A DNA stretch of 64,000 nt from Limosilactobacillus sp. (GCF_022482365.1 NZ_JAKVPE010000001.1:2160176-2224175); one strand, 5' to 3'; counted from the stretch's first letter, positions 18,678 through 27,063 are shown. Program-made: numbers and translations. The notes: generated by a model not told the origin, from the letters alone.

Positions 18678-19514
18678 ATGACAAAAATTTTAATCACCGG
18701 TGCCAACGGTCAGCTGGGTAGTGAGTTACGCAACTTGCTTGATGAACGTGGGGTAGCTTATGATGCCTTTGATTCCAAGGGCTTGGACATCACCGATAAG
18801 CAGGCGGTTGATGCTAAGTTCGATGCCTTGAGGCCTGAAGTGGTTTACCACTGTGCGGCTTATACTGCAGTTGACAATGCCGAAGATGAAGGAAAACAGG
18901 CCAACTGGAAGGTCAACGAGGACGGAACCCGTAATGTTGCTGAAGCAGCTAAGCGGGTCGGAACCAAGATGGTCTACATCAGCACGGATTACGTCTTCGA
19001 TGGAACAAATCCTGACGAGTACCAGGTCGATGATCCAACCAACCCAAAGAACGAGTATGGCAAGGCCAAGCTTGCTGGTGAGCAGGCTGTTAAGGAAACA
19101 CTGGATGATTACTACATTATCCGGACGTCCTGGGTCTTCGGTAAGTACGGCAAGAACTTTGTTTACACAATGCTACGTCTGGCTAAGGATCACGATAAGC
19201 TGACGGTAGTTGACGACCAGTTTGGCCGCCCAACGTGGACGCGGACCTTAGCCGAATTTATGATCTATCTGGTGGATAATGATCAGCCGTTTGGCACTTA
19301 CCAACTCTCCAACGAAGGAAGTTGTTCCTGGTACGAGTTTGCCAGTGAAATTCTGAAGGACAAGGATGTCGAGGTGGCACCGGTAACATCTGAGGCTTAC
19401 CCACAGAAGGCTTACCGTCCACGGCACTCAATCATGAATCTGGATAAGGCAGAAAATACTGGATTTAAAATTTTAAGATGGCAAGAGGCATTGCAAAAAT
19501 TTTTAAAAGAGTAG
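18678..19514 (+). CDS. rmlD: dTDP-4-dehydrorhamnose reductase RmlD
   Basis: Of 278 residues from ATG 18678, preceded by GGAGGG; an in-frame TTG at 18663 lies in the terminator T-run. The NAD(P)-binding ITGANGQLGSE, YISTDYVFDG, catalytic YGKAK (YxxxK) and RTSWVFG motifs are those of RmlD. It makes dTDP-L-rhamnose, the final donor. It is the last gene of the exopolysaccharide cluster and is followed by mobile-element debris. Confidence 0.97.
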   Translation: MTKILITGANGQLGSELRNLLDERGVAYDAFDSKGLDITDKQAVDAKFDALRPEVVYHCAAYTAVDNAEDEGKQANWKVNEDGTRNVAEAAKRVGTKMVYISTDYVFDGTNPDEYQVDDPTNPKNEYGKAKLAGEQAVKETLDDYYIIRTSWVFGKYGKNFVYTMLRLAKDHDKLTVVDDQFGRPTWTRTLAEFMIYLVDNDQPFGTYQLSNEGSCSWYEFASEILKDKDVEVAPVTSEAYPQKAYRPRHSIMNLDKAENTGFKILRWQEALQKFLKE

Positions 19515-19909
19515 TTATAACTAGCATAATGGTTTCCAAGGATAGTAATATTAAATGAAATTGCCTATTTGATAAGCACAACTAAAATTGCTTTGATTAT
19601 TGTGAATTTAGCTGGTAAATTAATAAAATAATAGGATAGGTATTCGCAGATTTATTAGTTCTTAACTGAAACTTGAAAGCACGAAAATAGACCGGAGCTC
19701 TGATGAGCTCTGGTTTGTCAAGGGCGGTTTTAAATTGTCATTTTATGGCGGTTTAAAAATGTATGATTTGGGCGGTTTAAGAATTGACCGATGCCAAGCG
19801 GGACTATCAACGTAATAATTATTTTTTATAATATTCTCAATGTTTCAGGAAAATCTCTATATTATTATTGAGAAACTAAATATGGAAGATTTGAAAGGAA
19901 GCTTTTAAT
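19515..19909. repeat. Gene-free stretch with IS21-like terminal repeats
   Basis: 395 bases without a gene. Three direct repeats of the form GGCGGTTT(T)AAAxxTG start at 19723, 19747 and 19771, spaced exactly 24 bases. Just before them, ACCGGAGCTC (19691-19700) and GAGCTCTGGT (19705-19714) form a hairpin like the terminator after an istB gene. Multiple short repeats inside the ends are typical of IS21-family elements, so this is probably the remnant end of one whose body is gone. Its ribosome binding site AAAGGAAG near 19895 serves the next gene. Confidence 0.5.
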
Positions 19910-20446
19910 TTGTATGAGATTTGGAATTGGTTTAAAGGATTATTTTCAGGGGGTAAAATTCAGTCTAATATTGGAAAAACTAATACTAATATTTCTGTTG
20001 ACGGTAATAATAACTTCAATGGCAATATTAAAGCAGAAAATGGTTCTATTGTAAGAAACAGCAATTCATTAATAATATATAAGGATGATTCTGATAGAAT
20101 TAGATTAATAAAAAATTTTTCTAATAATTTCCTTGTTAAAGTTGATAAAATTCACCAAGAAATTGGTCTTTCTAGTGGTAAAAAGAATATTCCGGATTTT
20201 TGTAGTGAATTGGCTGTTCTTGAAAATTCGATAGATACGACTATGGATATTCCTGAAGAGCTTGTTTCTCCTGCTAAAGAAATTGTTCAGTCTTTGTGGA
20301 ATTATTATAAGCTAGTTGCTAATTCTAAGAATGTTGATGCTAAACAATATGCAGTTGATTTTGAGTCAAGTAAACAAAAAGTTGTGGTTTTAGCAAGAAA
20401 ATATTCTGATATTTTAAGAAGATATATTCATGGTGAAAATAGTTGA
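19910..20446 (+). CDS. Orphan AT-rich gene of unknown function
   Basis: Of 178 residues, start TTG 19910 after AAAGGAAG. No family was recognised. The first 60 residues hold an amphipathic WNWFKGLF segment and an Asn/Gly-rich stretch of short beta-like strands (NTNISVDGNNN, NGNIKAENGS). The remaining part is predicted helical with Glu/Lys/Asp and aromatic residues and may be a small helical domain. No signal peptide. It stands alone between an IS21-like end and an ISL3-type element, which suggests accessory cargo; a terminator hairpin (20493-20540) follows it. Confidence 0.6.
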   Translation: MYEIWNWFKGLFSGGKIQSNIGKTNTNISVDGNNNFNGNIKAENGSIVRNSNSLIIYKDDSDRIRLIKNFSNNFLVKVDKIHQEIGLSSGKKNIPDFCSELAVLENSIDTTMDIPEELVSPAKEIVQSLWNYYKLVANSKNVDAKQYAVDFESSKQKVVVLARKYSDILRRYIHGENS

Positions 20447-20492
20447 TTTTGATTTTGGCTCTTTGTCAATCGGTAAGGATGAAGAGATTTTG

Positions 20493-20540
20493 GAGAACTA
20501 GACTAAGCTACTTTGGCTTTTGGTCTAGTTCTCTTTTTTG
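20493..20540 (+). terminator. Hairpin with T-run at the end of the ISL3 element
   Basis: GAGAACTAGAC (20493-20503) pairs perfectly with GTCTAGTTCTC (20523-20533), followed by TTTTTT. It terminates rightward transcripts, including that of the orphan gene 19910, and overlaps the transposase stop codon. ISs often carry such a structure to block outside transcription. Confidence 0.8.
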
Positions 20541-21809
20541 ATAATTCACGAATCATGAGATTAGAAGTCTTCAACGAAATAAGAATCCTAATCCGAAAAT
20601 GGAAGAAGTAGCGATAGCCATATGCAGTTCGCTTGATGACTTTAATTTTATTGTTGGTACCTTCGATCGGACCGTTGGTTAATCGGGTGTAAAAGCTGGC
20701 AATAATCTCCTGACGGTGCTTGGCGAGGGTTCGCTTAACTCGTCTCATAACGTTTGGTAGATTATTCTGCTTAATTAACTGATCTAGCAAGGCCTGACTG
20801 CGGTCGTGGCTATTAAGTCTTGATAGTATTCGTAGGCAGCCCTTAGATCTGGAGAGAAATCGAGTAGCCGTTCGACAACTTCTTGATTGGATAACCAGTG
20901 ATATTGGAAGTTACGTCGGGAATAACAGTGTAGGTAATCTAGTTGGCTTTCCTTGGTCATTAATATCTTCCAGTAATGCTTCAGAGCTCGGTATTCATGT
21001 GTGTTGGGGCCATATGCTTTCATGACTTTGATCCGGGCACTTTGAAGTGCCCGGTAAGCTTGGGCAACGACGTGAAAATGATCAGCTACAATCATAGACT
21101 GAGGGAATAAGTCATGGATTAAGTTGCGATAAGGTTCAAATAGATCGACAACGACAATCTTAACCGACCAGCGAGCCCTTTTAGAGTAGTGAGAAAGAAA
21201 GTAATCACGCATAAAGTGCGAATTACGGGACTGGATGATATCAATAGTGCGATGGTTTTGTGGATTCATTAAGATCATACTCATCTTACCTTGGGCGAAC
21301 TTACCAGATTTAAAATCATCAAAAGCGATGGTTGCCGGTAACCAGTGAGGATTAGTCTTAAAGGTATCTTCGAGGCCCTCGAGCTGACGCTCAACGGTGT
21401 TAGTAGAAACATTGTGATGACTAGCAATGGTCCGCATTGATTCATTCTCACTGAGTTCCTGTACAATATGGTATTTAACGACATTCGCAATTCGACAGGC
21501 AAAGTTAACTCCTTGGGCCTCGGCAACTTTGGTAACTCGCTTGGGGCATTGGGGTGATGGTGGACAGAGATACTGTTGCTTCTTGATTTTTAAGACAGCT
21601 GGTTTCCCGGCCAGTGAAAGGATTTTAATCGTTACGGGCCGCTTACGGAAACCGTTGCGCCGCATCAGCTAGCCGCAAAGCGGACAGTGCATGGGATAAG
21701 ACTGAATTAAATGAATGACCTTTAGTTCTTTACTCTCAGTTAAAAACGGTTTGTCAGGTTTTAAGTAAGGGTCCTTGATTTCGGTCCAAAAGTTGATATC
21801 ATTAGTCAT
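20503..21809 (-). pseudogene. ISL3-family transposase, nonsense codon and frameshift
   Basis: Reading left from ATG 21809, the frame starts MTNDINFWTEIKDPYLK and reaches the zinc-finger half HCPLCG, then a TAG at codon 47 (21671-21669) before LMRRNGFRKR. The main part carries the second finger CPPSPQCPKR, the HTH and the DDE region (AFDDFKSGKF, VVDLFEPYRNL, VADHFHVV). Near 20800-20804 one base is missing in the ACGACCGC run, so the last 95 residues, with the catalytic Glu in NGPIEGTNNKIK, are in another frame. Two independent lesions make autonomous transposition very unlikely. Confidence 0.9.
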
Positions 21810-21953
21810 GAGGAATATATCCTTTCTAAGACAACTGAGTGGTTATGGGGATAACTTAAGACAGTTGTTTTTTTTTTAAATCAATGGTACAGCAAGTAAC
21901 AAAAAACGGTAAAGATAAGAAATTATCTTATACTTACCGAATATCATAGAACC

Positions 21954-22487
21954 TTTTATTGCTGCGGAAAAGTGCGGAAAAATCATCCCCGTTTTTGTTC
22001 CAGATAAGTAGGACTATCTTTTTATGCCCTGCCCAATGTGCCCTTTTAAAGGGTGCAAAATGTGAAATTACTTTGGATATATCATCTTCGCAAATTTAAC
22101 GATCAACTATGCGGTAAAATGCTTTTCGTTTCGTCTGAATGGCAACAATACCCCACCCCCTTAGCTATTCAAAATTTCTCACTTGCCAAAATAATAGTTA
22201 AAGCAGGGTAGGGGATGCTTAACCCTCAAAAATTCAAAAACGGGCATTAATGCGGGCTATCATATAGCGTTAAAGCCTGTATTATCAATAATTAGCATTT
22301 AATAGCCCCCCTACCTAAAAGTTTTAAATTACCGCTTGCGTGTAAGATGATGGCAATGTGTGCGCTCTTTTTGTTTGAGCCATAGGGGGCGGGGGTCAAA
22401 ATCATGACCGGGTCTTAATTAGGTTTTTAATTATATTAACATCATGTATCTCAATAGCTTTTGCATTAGGCACATCGCGCCGAACAG
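21954..22487. other. Gene-free stretch at the left edge of the island
   Basis: 534 bases in which no convincing gene was found on either strand. It contains ACGATCAACTAT at 22099-22110, repeated at 29369-29380. It also has several poly-C tracts (CCCCACCCCC near 22150, CCCCCC near 22303) and a near-palindrome TGCCCTTTTAAAGGGTGC near 22037. Decayed phage-related sequence is possible. Confidence 0.4.
22099..22110. repeat. Candidate left attachment core
   Basis: ACGATCAACTAT, identical and in the same orientation as 29369-29380 beyond the integrase gene. Short direct repeats at both ends are expected after site-specific integration. Twelve bases is short and chance cannot be excluded. Confidence 0.35.
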
Positions 22488-22739
22488 TTAAGCATTCGCA
22501 TCATCTCCGTTCTTTATTAATAATCTGCCATTACAATCAATGTAGTTATTCTTGCGCAAGAAACGCCAAACATCAGTAAGATTATCTGCGCCAACTCTGT
22601 AATAAAACGCAATCGTGTATCTCAAATCTATTATCTTATCTATTTGCCATGTTGTCCTCCTAACTGTGACAGCTTTCATGTGTGTGTGGTGTTCTGTCTT
22701 TTTCCTTTCTATTTTGTCCAAAAAGACACTTAAAGGCAC
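22488..22739 (-). CDS. Small hypothetical protein of the island
   Basis: Up to 83 residues from a GTG at 22739, with another possible start at the ATG of MKAVTVRRTTW, 20 codons in. Neither has a good ribosome binding site. The C-terminal part (YYRVGADNLTDVWRFLRKNNYID) is rich in Arg and Trp and looks like a small winged-helix-sized domain, but no family was recognised. It is the last gene of the leftward unit, downstream of the helicase and iterons. Whether it is expressed is uncertain. Confidence 0.45.
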   Translation of the reverse strand: MPLSVFLDKIERKKTEHHTHMKAVTVRRTTWQIDKIIDLRYTIAFYYRVGADNLTDVWRFLRKNNYIDCNGRLLIKNGDDANA

Positions 22740-22789
22740 TTTTTTTGGAAGACTTTTTCTTACTCTCCCAAGGGCTTAACCCTCTAAAA

Positions 22790-22990
22790 AGACAAAAGGA
22801 CATTTTATTCTCTACTACTTTTTTTCAAAATAAAAACCTTCTTTTTCTTTTTTAATTTAACTTATATAGTGTAAATTGTCCTTTTGTCCATTTTGGCCGT
22901 TCAGCCTTGATATAACAGCTTTTACGACCTTATGAAAAACTGTCTTTTGCTGTCCATTTGGACATTTTAGCCCCAAAATGGACATTTTAT
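22790..22990. other. Candidate replication origin: GGACATTTT/TGTCC iterons beside the helicase gene
   Basis: GGACATTTT occurs at 22798, 22960 and 22980, the last overlapping the helicase stop. The opposite-strand form GTCC(A/T)TTT occurs at 22878, 22886 and 22952, and TGTCC-ATTT-GGACA (22951-22963) is an inverted pair. Between them lies a very AT-rich run of about 60 bases (22811-22870). Iterons plus an AT-rich tract just downstream of a rep/helicase gene is the usual place for the origin of phage satellites. Function is inferred from position and repetition only. Confidence 0.55.
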
Positions 22991-24789
22991 TCGATACTAT
23001 TATCTTCGGCGTACATCGCTAACAGCTTTATAAGCACTTCTTGATTGCGCCAGCTTGTATATTTAACTCCGTCATCTTTATCGGTATCTCTGTCTTTTTC
23101 AAAATCGAACTTAATTTTTAATTCTGAACTCCAGCTTTTTTTACTGTAAGCATTCAAATCATTATCGTTGCAATATTGCTTATAGTCATTCCACGCTTCT
23201 TTGTCTGCGAGAAAATAAATTTCGTTTTTAGTTCGTCTAATCAGATTAGGGTTATTATACGGAATAGAGTTAAGCCAACTACCTAAAACGTCATTATCTT
23301 CTAGCCATTCATCTGTTGCACTTCTTATCTCTTTAGAGATTGTGAAGCCGTGCTTGAATGTATTTCGGAAAGCCTGAATACATTCATAGACAAACTGTGG
23401 TCGCTCTGCCTTGATAGTCTCAATGTTGTGTCGCTTCCAGAAAGCACGGTCAACATCACGGGTATCTTTATTAAAGAAGGGGAGTACGATTGCCCGGTCT
23501 TTTAATGCACCATCTACTTGTTTCCCACTAACCGGCGGCAAGTCATTAGCTGAAAATAGTAGTTTCGCATAAGCATTAAGCATGAATTGCTTACCGCCCT
23601 TGAATTCAGCCGGTAACCCATCACCACCGGTCAATTTTTTTATTCGGGCCATTGATTGAAGTAAGTCCGTTCCAATATCCGCATCATAAGCTAATTCCTT
23701 ACTATATAAGGTAGATACGACAAACCTATTATTAGGGTCTGTCAGTTGTACTAGGTCAATTGGTGTGGTATTATCGTTGTTTTCCCCGTCTAAGTACCAG
23801 TTGCCAATCAAATTAATTAGAGTCGACTTACCATTACCTTTTTTGCCAGTAAATATCATGAAACGATTAGGAGCTTTTTTATAAGAGTTAAAGAACATAT
23901 AACCTATATATTCTTTAAGACAAGTCACTGATTCATTATTTGCAGCCAACGTTGCTAGCTTATCGCTGCCGTACTCGCCAAGTTTTAGGCCATCGGTCAA
24001 CATTTCTTCTAACATGGCATTAGTTTCAGTCGCTGGCTTGCTATTACTAGTGTCAAGGTCATAGCTGTGGTAATTAACCAGGTAATCACTTCTACAATGT
24101 CCCCTTAGAGCATTTTCTTTAAAGTCATATGTGCCATTCTTAAAAGCGACTAAACCAGTTGTCATTTTTTTATCCGGAGTTTTTACATCGTATTTATAGA
24201 CAAAACGACTAGAATTGAAGATGTTCCAGCCTTTTGTAAAACCATCATTTAAAGCTCTAGTATCGGTTATCCCCCATTTTGCTAATTGTCCTTGTAATTG
24301 ATAATTGAACCAATTTTTCATTTCTCTATGTTCAAATATTCGCCATGTACCCTTTTCCTCTTGATAAGTTTGGCCTTGTGATAGTTGTGGATAGACTTCT
24401 GTTGGTCTGTTGATTGCTAACTTAGTAGCAAAGGTGGACCACTCATAAACTAAATAAGGGCGACCGGTACGTTTAGCTAAAAGTAATTTTATCCAACAGG
24501 GGATAAATAATTCTATCATTTTTCGCCAATCATCACCCTCATCACTCCATGCAAAAAGAGGAGCACGACCGGAATTTTCATTCTCGTTATAAACATATTT
24601 TTCTTTATCAAAAGTACTTAGAAGGGCCGGTATAGATAATGGTTCAAGTTTGAAATTGCCGTTATATTGGGGGTCATGCCAAAGAGCGTCTGCTTCATCA
24701 TATAAGCTTGACCACTCGCTTTCAGCAATACCATAGGCTTTACAGATTAATTTTTGGTCGTCGCTAAGTTTTACCTTGTTTTCTTCCAT
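22987..24789 (-). CDS. D5-type/SF3 replicative helicase (phage/plasmid primase P4 family)
   Basis: Of 600 residues. A D5_N-like region (about 190-290, with VAFKNGTYDF) is followed by an SF3 helicase core: Walker A FTGKKGNGKST (314-323), a Walker B-like KELAYDADI (364-372), KLTGGDGLPAEFKGGK and motif C LLFSANDLPP. The C-terminal region contains a winged-helix-like part. Such proteins unwind replication origins in P4-like phages and satellites. ATG 24789 follows AGAGGTGA. It lies 13 bases after the primase gene; iterons follow its stop codon. Confidence 0.9.
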   Translation of the reverse strand: MEENKVKLSDDQKLICKAYGIAESEWSSLYDEADALWHDPQYNGNFKLEPLSIPALLSTFDKEKYVYNENENSGRAPLFAWSDEGDDWRKMIELFIPCWIKLLLAKRTGRPYLVYEWSTFATKLAINRPTEVYPQLSQGQTYQEEKGTWRIFEHREMKNWFNYQLQGQLAKWGITDTRALNDGFTKGWNIFNSSRFVYKYDVKTPDKKMTTGLVAFKNGTYDFKENALRGHCRSDYLVNYHSYDLDTSNSKPATETNAMLEEMLTDGLKLGEYGSDKLATLAANNESVTCLKEYIGYMFFNSYKKAPNRFMIFTGKKGNGKSTLINLIGNWYLDGENNDNTTPIDLVQLTDPNNRFVVSTLYSKELAYDADIGTDLLQSMARIKKLTGGDGLPAEFKGGKQFMLNAYAKLLFSANDLPPVSGKQVDGALKDRAIVLPFFNKDTRDVDRAFWKRHNIETIKAERPQFVYECIQAFRNTFKHGFTISKEIRSATDEWLEDNDVLGSWLNSIPYNNPNLIRRTKNEIYFLADKEAWNDYKQYCNDNDLNAYSKKSWSSELKIKFDFEKDRDTDKDDGVKYTSWRNQEVLIKLLAMYAEDNSIE

Positions 24790-24802
24790 CTATAAATCAC
24801 CT

Positions 24803-25870
24803 CTATCCAATCTCGCTTTTTAAGCCCTTAATGTTGAATTCAACTTTGTATCTGTTGCGCTGTGCTGATTTATAATTAATAGCTCTTTGAATAGTTCGCT
24901 GGCCATAAGTCCCGGCACCGTCTTTAGAATCCCACTTAGGACGGTATAAGTGAGTTTGCTTAAATATTTCGTCAATAAGCTTGCTGTTATATTCGCCGGT
25001 CGTTCGCTTAACCCAATAAGCTAAGATATTGCAACAAGTTTGGTCCTGGCTTGAAGGGTCATAATCAATCATTATTCCGTTCCAGTTAGGAACCTGTTTG
25101 CCACTAACGTTAGTACTAACAGTAGGCAAGTCGGCATTGAGCCACCAACTGAATTTAGTAGCATCAGTACTTTTCATAATGTTGTCGATTACTGCTAACC
25201 CCTGTTCACTCAACACACCTTGTGAAAGCTCTGTACCGCTAAAGGCATCATTAGTTGAAATAGTAGGGGAGTAATCACCAAATGCTAATTTATGCAATTG
25301 TTCCCACTGTTGTTGGTTAATAGTGGTTATTTTTAACGGCCGGTCAATATCTAGGCGGTTACCGGTCAGTGCTGCCATTCTTCCTTTTACATATAATTCA
25401 CAGCCATGTTTTTTTCGTGTAAATTGCTTTACAGAATTGTCTAGTTTGAAAATGAAGTGAAGCCCTTCTTGCGACTGGCTAACTTCACAATAGGTGTAGT
25501 CCAGTAGTTCCACAATATTGCTGATAATGTTGTGTTCACCTAAGCTATAGTTAGCTATCACAGTTGGTATGTGGTCTATGTCTAAGAAGGCCCAACCGTC
25601 ACCAAACATGAATCCGGGACCGCCGTAATGCATTTCTTTTATTCTTTGGGGGTTATTCTTAGCAAATACATAAGTGTTGTTTGCCTGCTGGTATGTCCCC
25701 CATGTGTTAGGGTTAGTAGATGAAGCCATACCTTTACACATAAAACTGTTAAGATTGTGTGGTATCTTTTTACGTTTGTGAATATTAGAAATGCTCATTT
25801 CTTCATAGAACCAAGCACACCAGCGCTTTTCTTTTTTCATCTCATCGGGGACAGTGAAGTCGTTAGTCAT
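24803..25870 (-). CDS. AEP-superfamily primase/polymerase-like protein
   Basis: Of 355 residues from ATG 25870, which has AAGGTGA five bases before it and overlaps the previous gene by eight bases. The archaeo-eukaryotic primase signatures are visible: the metal-binding D-x-D in WAFLDIDH (Asp 97, 99), S-x-S-x-x-G-x-H in SQSQEGLHF (131-139) and the later R-x4-TG in GRMAALTGNRL. The C-terminal part (KRTTGEYNSKLIDEIFKQT) is like the primase C-terminal domain that joins helicases. It should make primers for island replication with the helicase encoded downstream. Confidence 0.85.
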   Translation of the reverse strand: MTNDFTVPDEMKKEKRWCAWFYEEMSISNIHKRKKIPHNLNSFMCKGMASSTNPNTWGTYQQANNTYVFAKNNPQRIKEMHYGGPGFMFGDGWAFLDIDHIPTVIANYSLGEHNIISNIVELLDYTYCEVSQSQEGLHFIFKLDNSVKQFTRKKHGCELYVKGRMAALTGNRLDIDRPLKITTINQQQWEQLHKLAFGDYSPTISTNDAFSGTELSQGVLSEQGLAVIDNIMKSTDATKFSWWLNADLPTVSTNVSGKQVPNWNGIMIDYDPSSQDQTCCNILAYWVKRTTGEYNSKLIDEIFKQTHLYRPKWDSKDGAGTYGQRTIQRAINYKSAQRNRYKVEFNIKGLKSEIG

Positions 25871-26099
25871 TAGCTTCACCTTCCAACCTGTATTGAGCTT
25901 CCAGGGCATCAAGTACATTGCGTAATTCTTTGATGAATTGCACGTCATCAATGGCGCTTACTGATTTACCCGGCACTTTTGACAAGTCACCCTTGCTAAT
26001 AATCAAGGCTGAATTTCCTTGATGGTCACTGGAATAAATAACCTTGTATGGCTTCTTGAGGTTCACCAGGGAAGTTTCTACATTTATCTTTTTTTTCAT
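25863..26099 (-). CDS. Small hypothetical protein of the island
   Basis: Of 78 residues from the ATG at 26099, preceded by AAGGAG; an ATG seven codons upstream contains that ribosome binding site and is less likely. The sequence KKKINVETSLVNLKKPYKVIYSSDHQ then a Val/Glu-rich helix is soluble and unassigned. Its last eight bases overlap the primase start, so the two are probably translationally coupled and may act together in replication. Confidence 0.7.
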   Translation of the reverse strand: MKKKINVETSLVNLKKPYKVIYSSDHQGNSALIISKGDLSKVPGKSVSAIDDVQFIKELRNVLDALEAQYRLEGEAND

Positions 26100-26214
26100 G
26101 TCTTTTAAATCTCCTTCCATCGTGTTAAAATGAAAGGGTAAAGATATTTATGTTTCACGTCCTTAACGCCTGTCAGCACAAGGACTTTTTTTGTTTCACA
26201 AATATTCTTTACCC

Positions 26215-26532
26215 TTAAAACCATTTGTCATTGACAACTTCTTGGGTGGAATCTTGTAAGTTGTTAATGGCTTTTTTATTTTGCCCAAAAACATTATCTT
26301 CTAACTTGGTTAAGGCTTGGTATTGGATAGCCATTTTCTTAATCTCACGGGCTGTATTGAGAATATCATCTGCTTTTTCCACCGGATCAGTAATAACTAC
26401 ACCATCATCGAAAGTGATAGTTCCTTCATCTGGAATACCTTCACAAGCAGCAGCTACATACTTGCCAGCGTTGATAATCTTATCTTGAACGGTGATAATT
26501 TCATCTTCTAATTGTTGTTCTGTTTTAGTCAT
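26215..26532 (-). CDS. Hypothetical acidic coiled-coil protein of the island
   Basis: Of 105 residues with AAAGGATGA before the ATG. Two helical segments rich in Glu, Lys and Gln (1-30 and 50-105) flank a short beta-like insert GTITFDDGVVITD. No family recognised. It belongs to the leftward operon between the membrane peptide and the primase. Proteins of this size and charge in satellites are sometimes replication accessory factors or inhibitors, but nothing here shows the role. Confidence 0.7.
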   Translation of the reverse strand: MTKTEQQLEDEIITVQDKIINAGKYVAAACEGIPDEGTITFDDGVVITDPVEKADDILNTAREIKKMAIQYQALTKLEDNVFGQNKKAINNLQDSTQEVVNDKWF

Positions 26533-26548
26533 CGTAAATCATCCTTTC

Positions 26549-26677
26549 TTATAAATAGTTTGTAATAGTTGCTATAACAGCAAGCAGCGGAATAAGTGTC
26601 ATGGCATACGCCCAAACACGTTCATCTGGGGCTGTGTACCAGAAATTAAGAATACTCTGGTCAATCTTTGCTAACAT
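26549..26677 (-). CDS. 42-residue single-pass membrane protein
   Basis: A short frame starts at ATG 26677 with an excellent GGGAGGTGA ribosome binding site and stops at TAA 26549. The product MLAKIDQSILNFWYTAPDE is followed by a hydrophobic helix (about residues 21-41). The context, with the start of the next gene 17 bases after the stop, supports a real gene. Function unknown; small holin-like or regulatory membrane peptides are possible. Confidence 0.65.
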   Translation of the reverse strand: MLAKIDQSILNFWYTAPDERVWAYAMTLIPLLAVIATITNYL

Positions 26678-26680
26678 TAA

Positions 26681-26709
26681 ATCACCTCCCAACATATCCC
26701 CCGTGTCGG
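26681..26709. repeat. 29-base direct repeat, copy 1
   Basis: Matches 28033-28061 at 28 of 29 positions; the common core CAACATATCCCCCGTGTCGG is identical. This copy lies just upstream of the 42-residue gene and includes its ribosome binding site on the minus strand. The second copy is upstream of the integrase. Confidence 0.8.
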
Positions 26710-26714
26710 AGAGA

Positions 26715-26984
26715 TTAATTTGTTGCCATGAATTTGTCTAAGTCGTTACGATTGAAGCGATATGAACCAGCAATGTGCTTATAAGGAACTTTTTCCTCAT
26801 CCATCCATGTGGACAGGGTGTTATAGGAAATTCCCAAGTATTTGGCCGCCGTGCCCTTATTCATATACATGGGCCACTTATCGTTCTTGCTTTTAGAATC
26901 ATCAACGATTTTTTGTGCCGCTGTGCTAATAGCGACTTTTAGAGCATCTTCTAATTCTGGGGAGAGGTTAATTTCCGCTTGCAT
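26715..26984 (-). CDS. Helix-turn-helix excisionase/AlpA-like DNA-binding protein
   Basis: Of 89 residues with GGCGGTGA before the ATG. The C-terminal half is a MerR-type winged helix of the excisionase group: NKGTAAKYLGISYNTLSTWM, then KVPYKHIAGSYRFNRNDLDKF. Such proteins act as recombination directionality factors for tyrosine integrases or as activators (AlpA). It is the first gene of the leftward operon, immediately behind the divergent promoter, the usual place for the xis/regulator of a satellite. Confidence 0.85.
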   Translation of the reverse strand: MQAEINLSPELEDALKVAISTAAQKIVDDSKSKNDKWPMYMNKGTAAKYLGISYNTLSTWMDEEKVPYKHIAGSYRFNRNDLDKFMATN

Positions 26985-27008
26985 ATTTTCACCGCCTTTT
27001 AATTTTTT

Positions 27009-27061
27009 GAACTAATTCCGAACTAGCTCGCAAAAAATAAAAATCCGAACTAATTCCGAAC
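27009..27061. promoter_or_regulatory. Candidate operator pair in the divergent control region
   Basis: GAACTAATTCCGAAC occurs at 27009-27023 and again at 27047-27061, starts 38 bases apart. The second copy touches the rightward -35 box. A second repeated element, CGAATTTTTGAA, occurs at 27102-27113 and 27121-27132 in the repressor leader. Both are likely binding sites of the XRE repressor or the AlpA-like protein. Confidence 0.6.
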
Positions 27062-27063
27062 CA

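Larger units (their letters stand above)
20457..21953 (-). mobile_element. ISL3-family insertion sequence, defective
   Basis: 1497 bases. The left end GGCTCTTTGTCAATCGGTAAG (first 20 bases from 20457) and the reverse complement of the right end, GGTTCTATGATATTCGGTAAG (to 21953), match at 18 of the first 24 positions with a shared TCGGTAAG core, so they are terminal inverted repeats. The length and the single transposase gene fit the ISL3 family. The expected 8-bp target duplication is not seen (TTGATTTT left, TTTTATTG right), suggesting later rearrangement or an old insertion. Confidence 0.8.

Noticed and set aside
22330-22480. Minus-strand short frames (starting MAQTKRAH and MILTPAP) as terminase small-subunit remnants
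   Set aside because: Under 40 codons, no ribosome binding site and no terminase motif.
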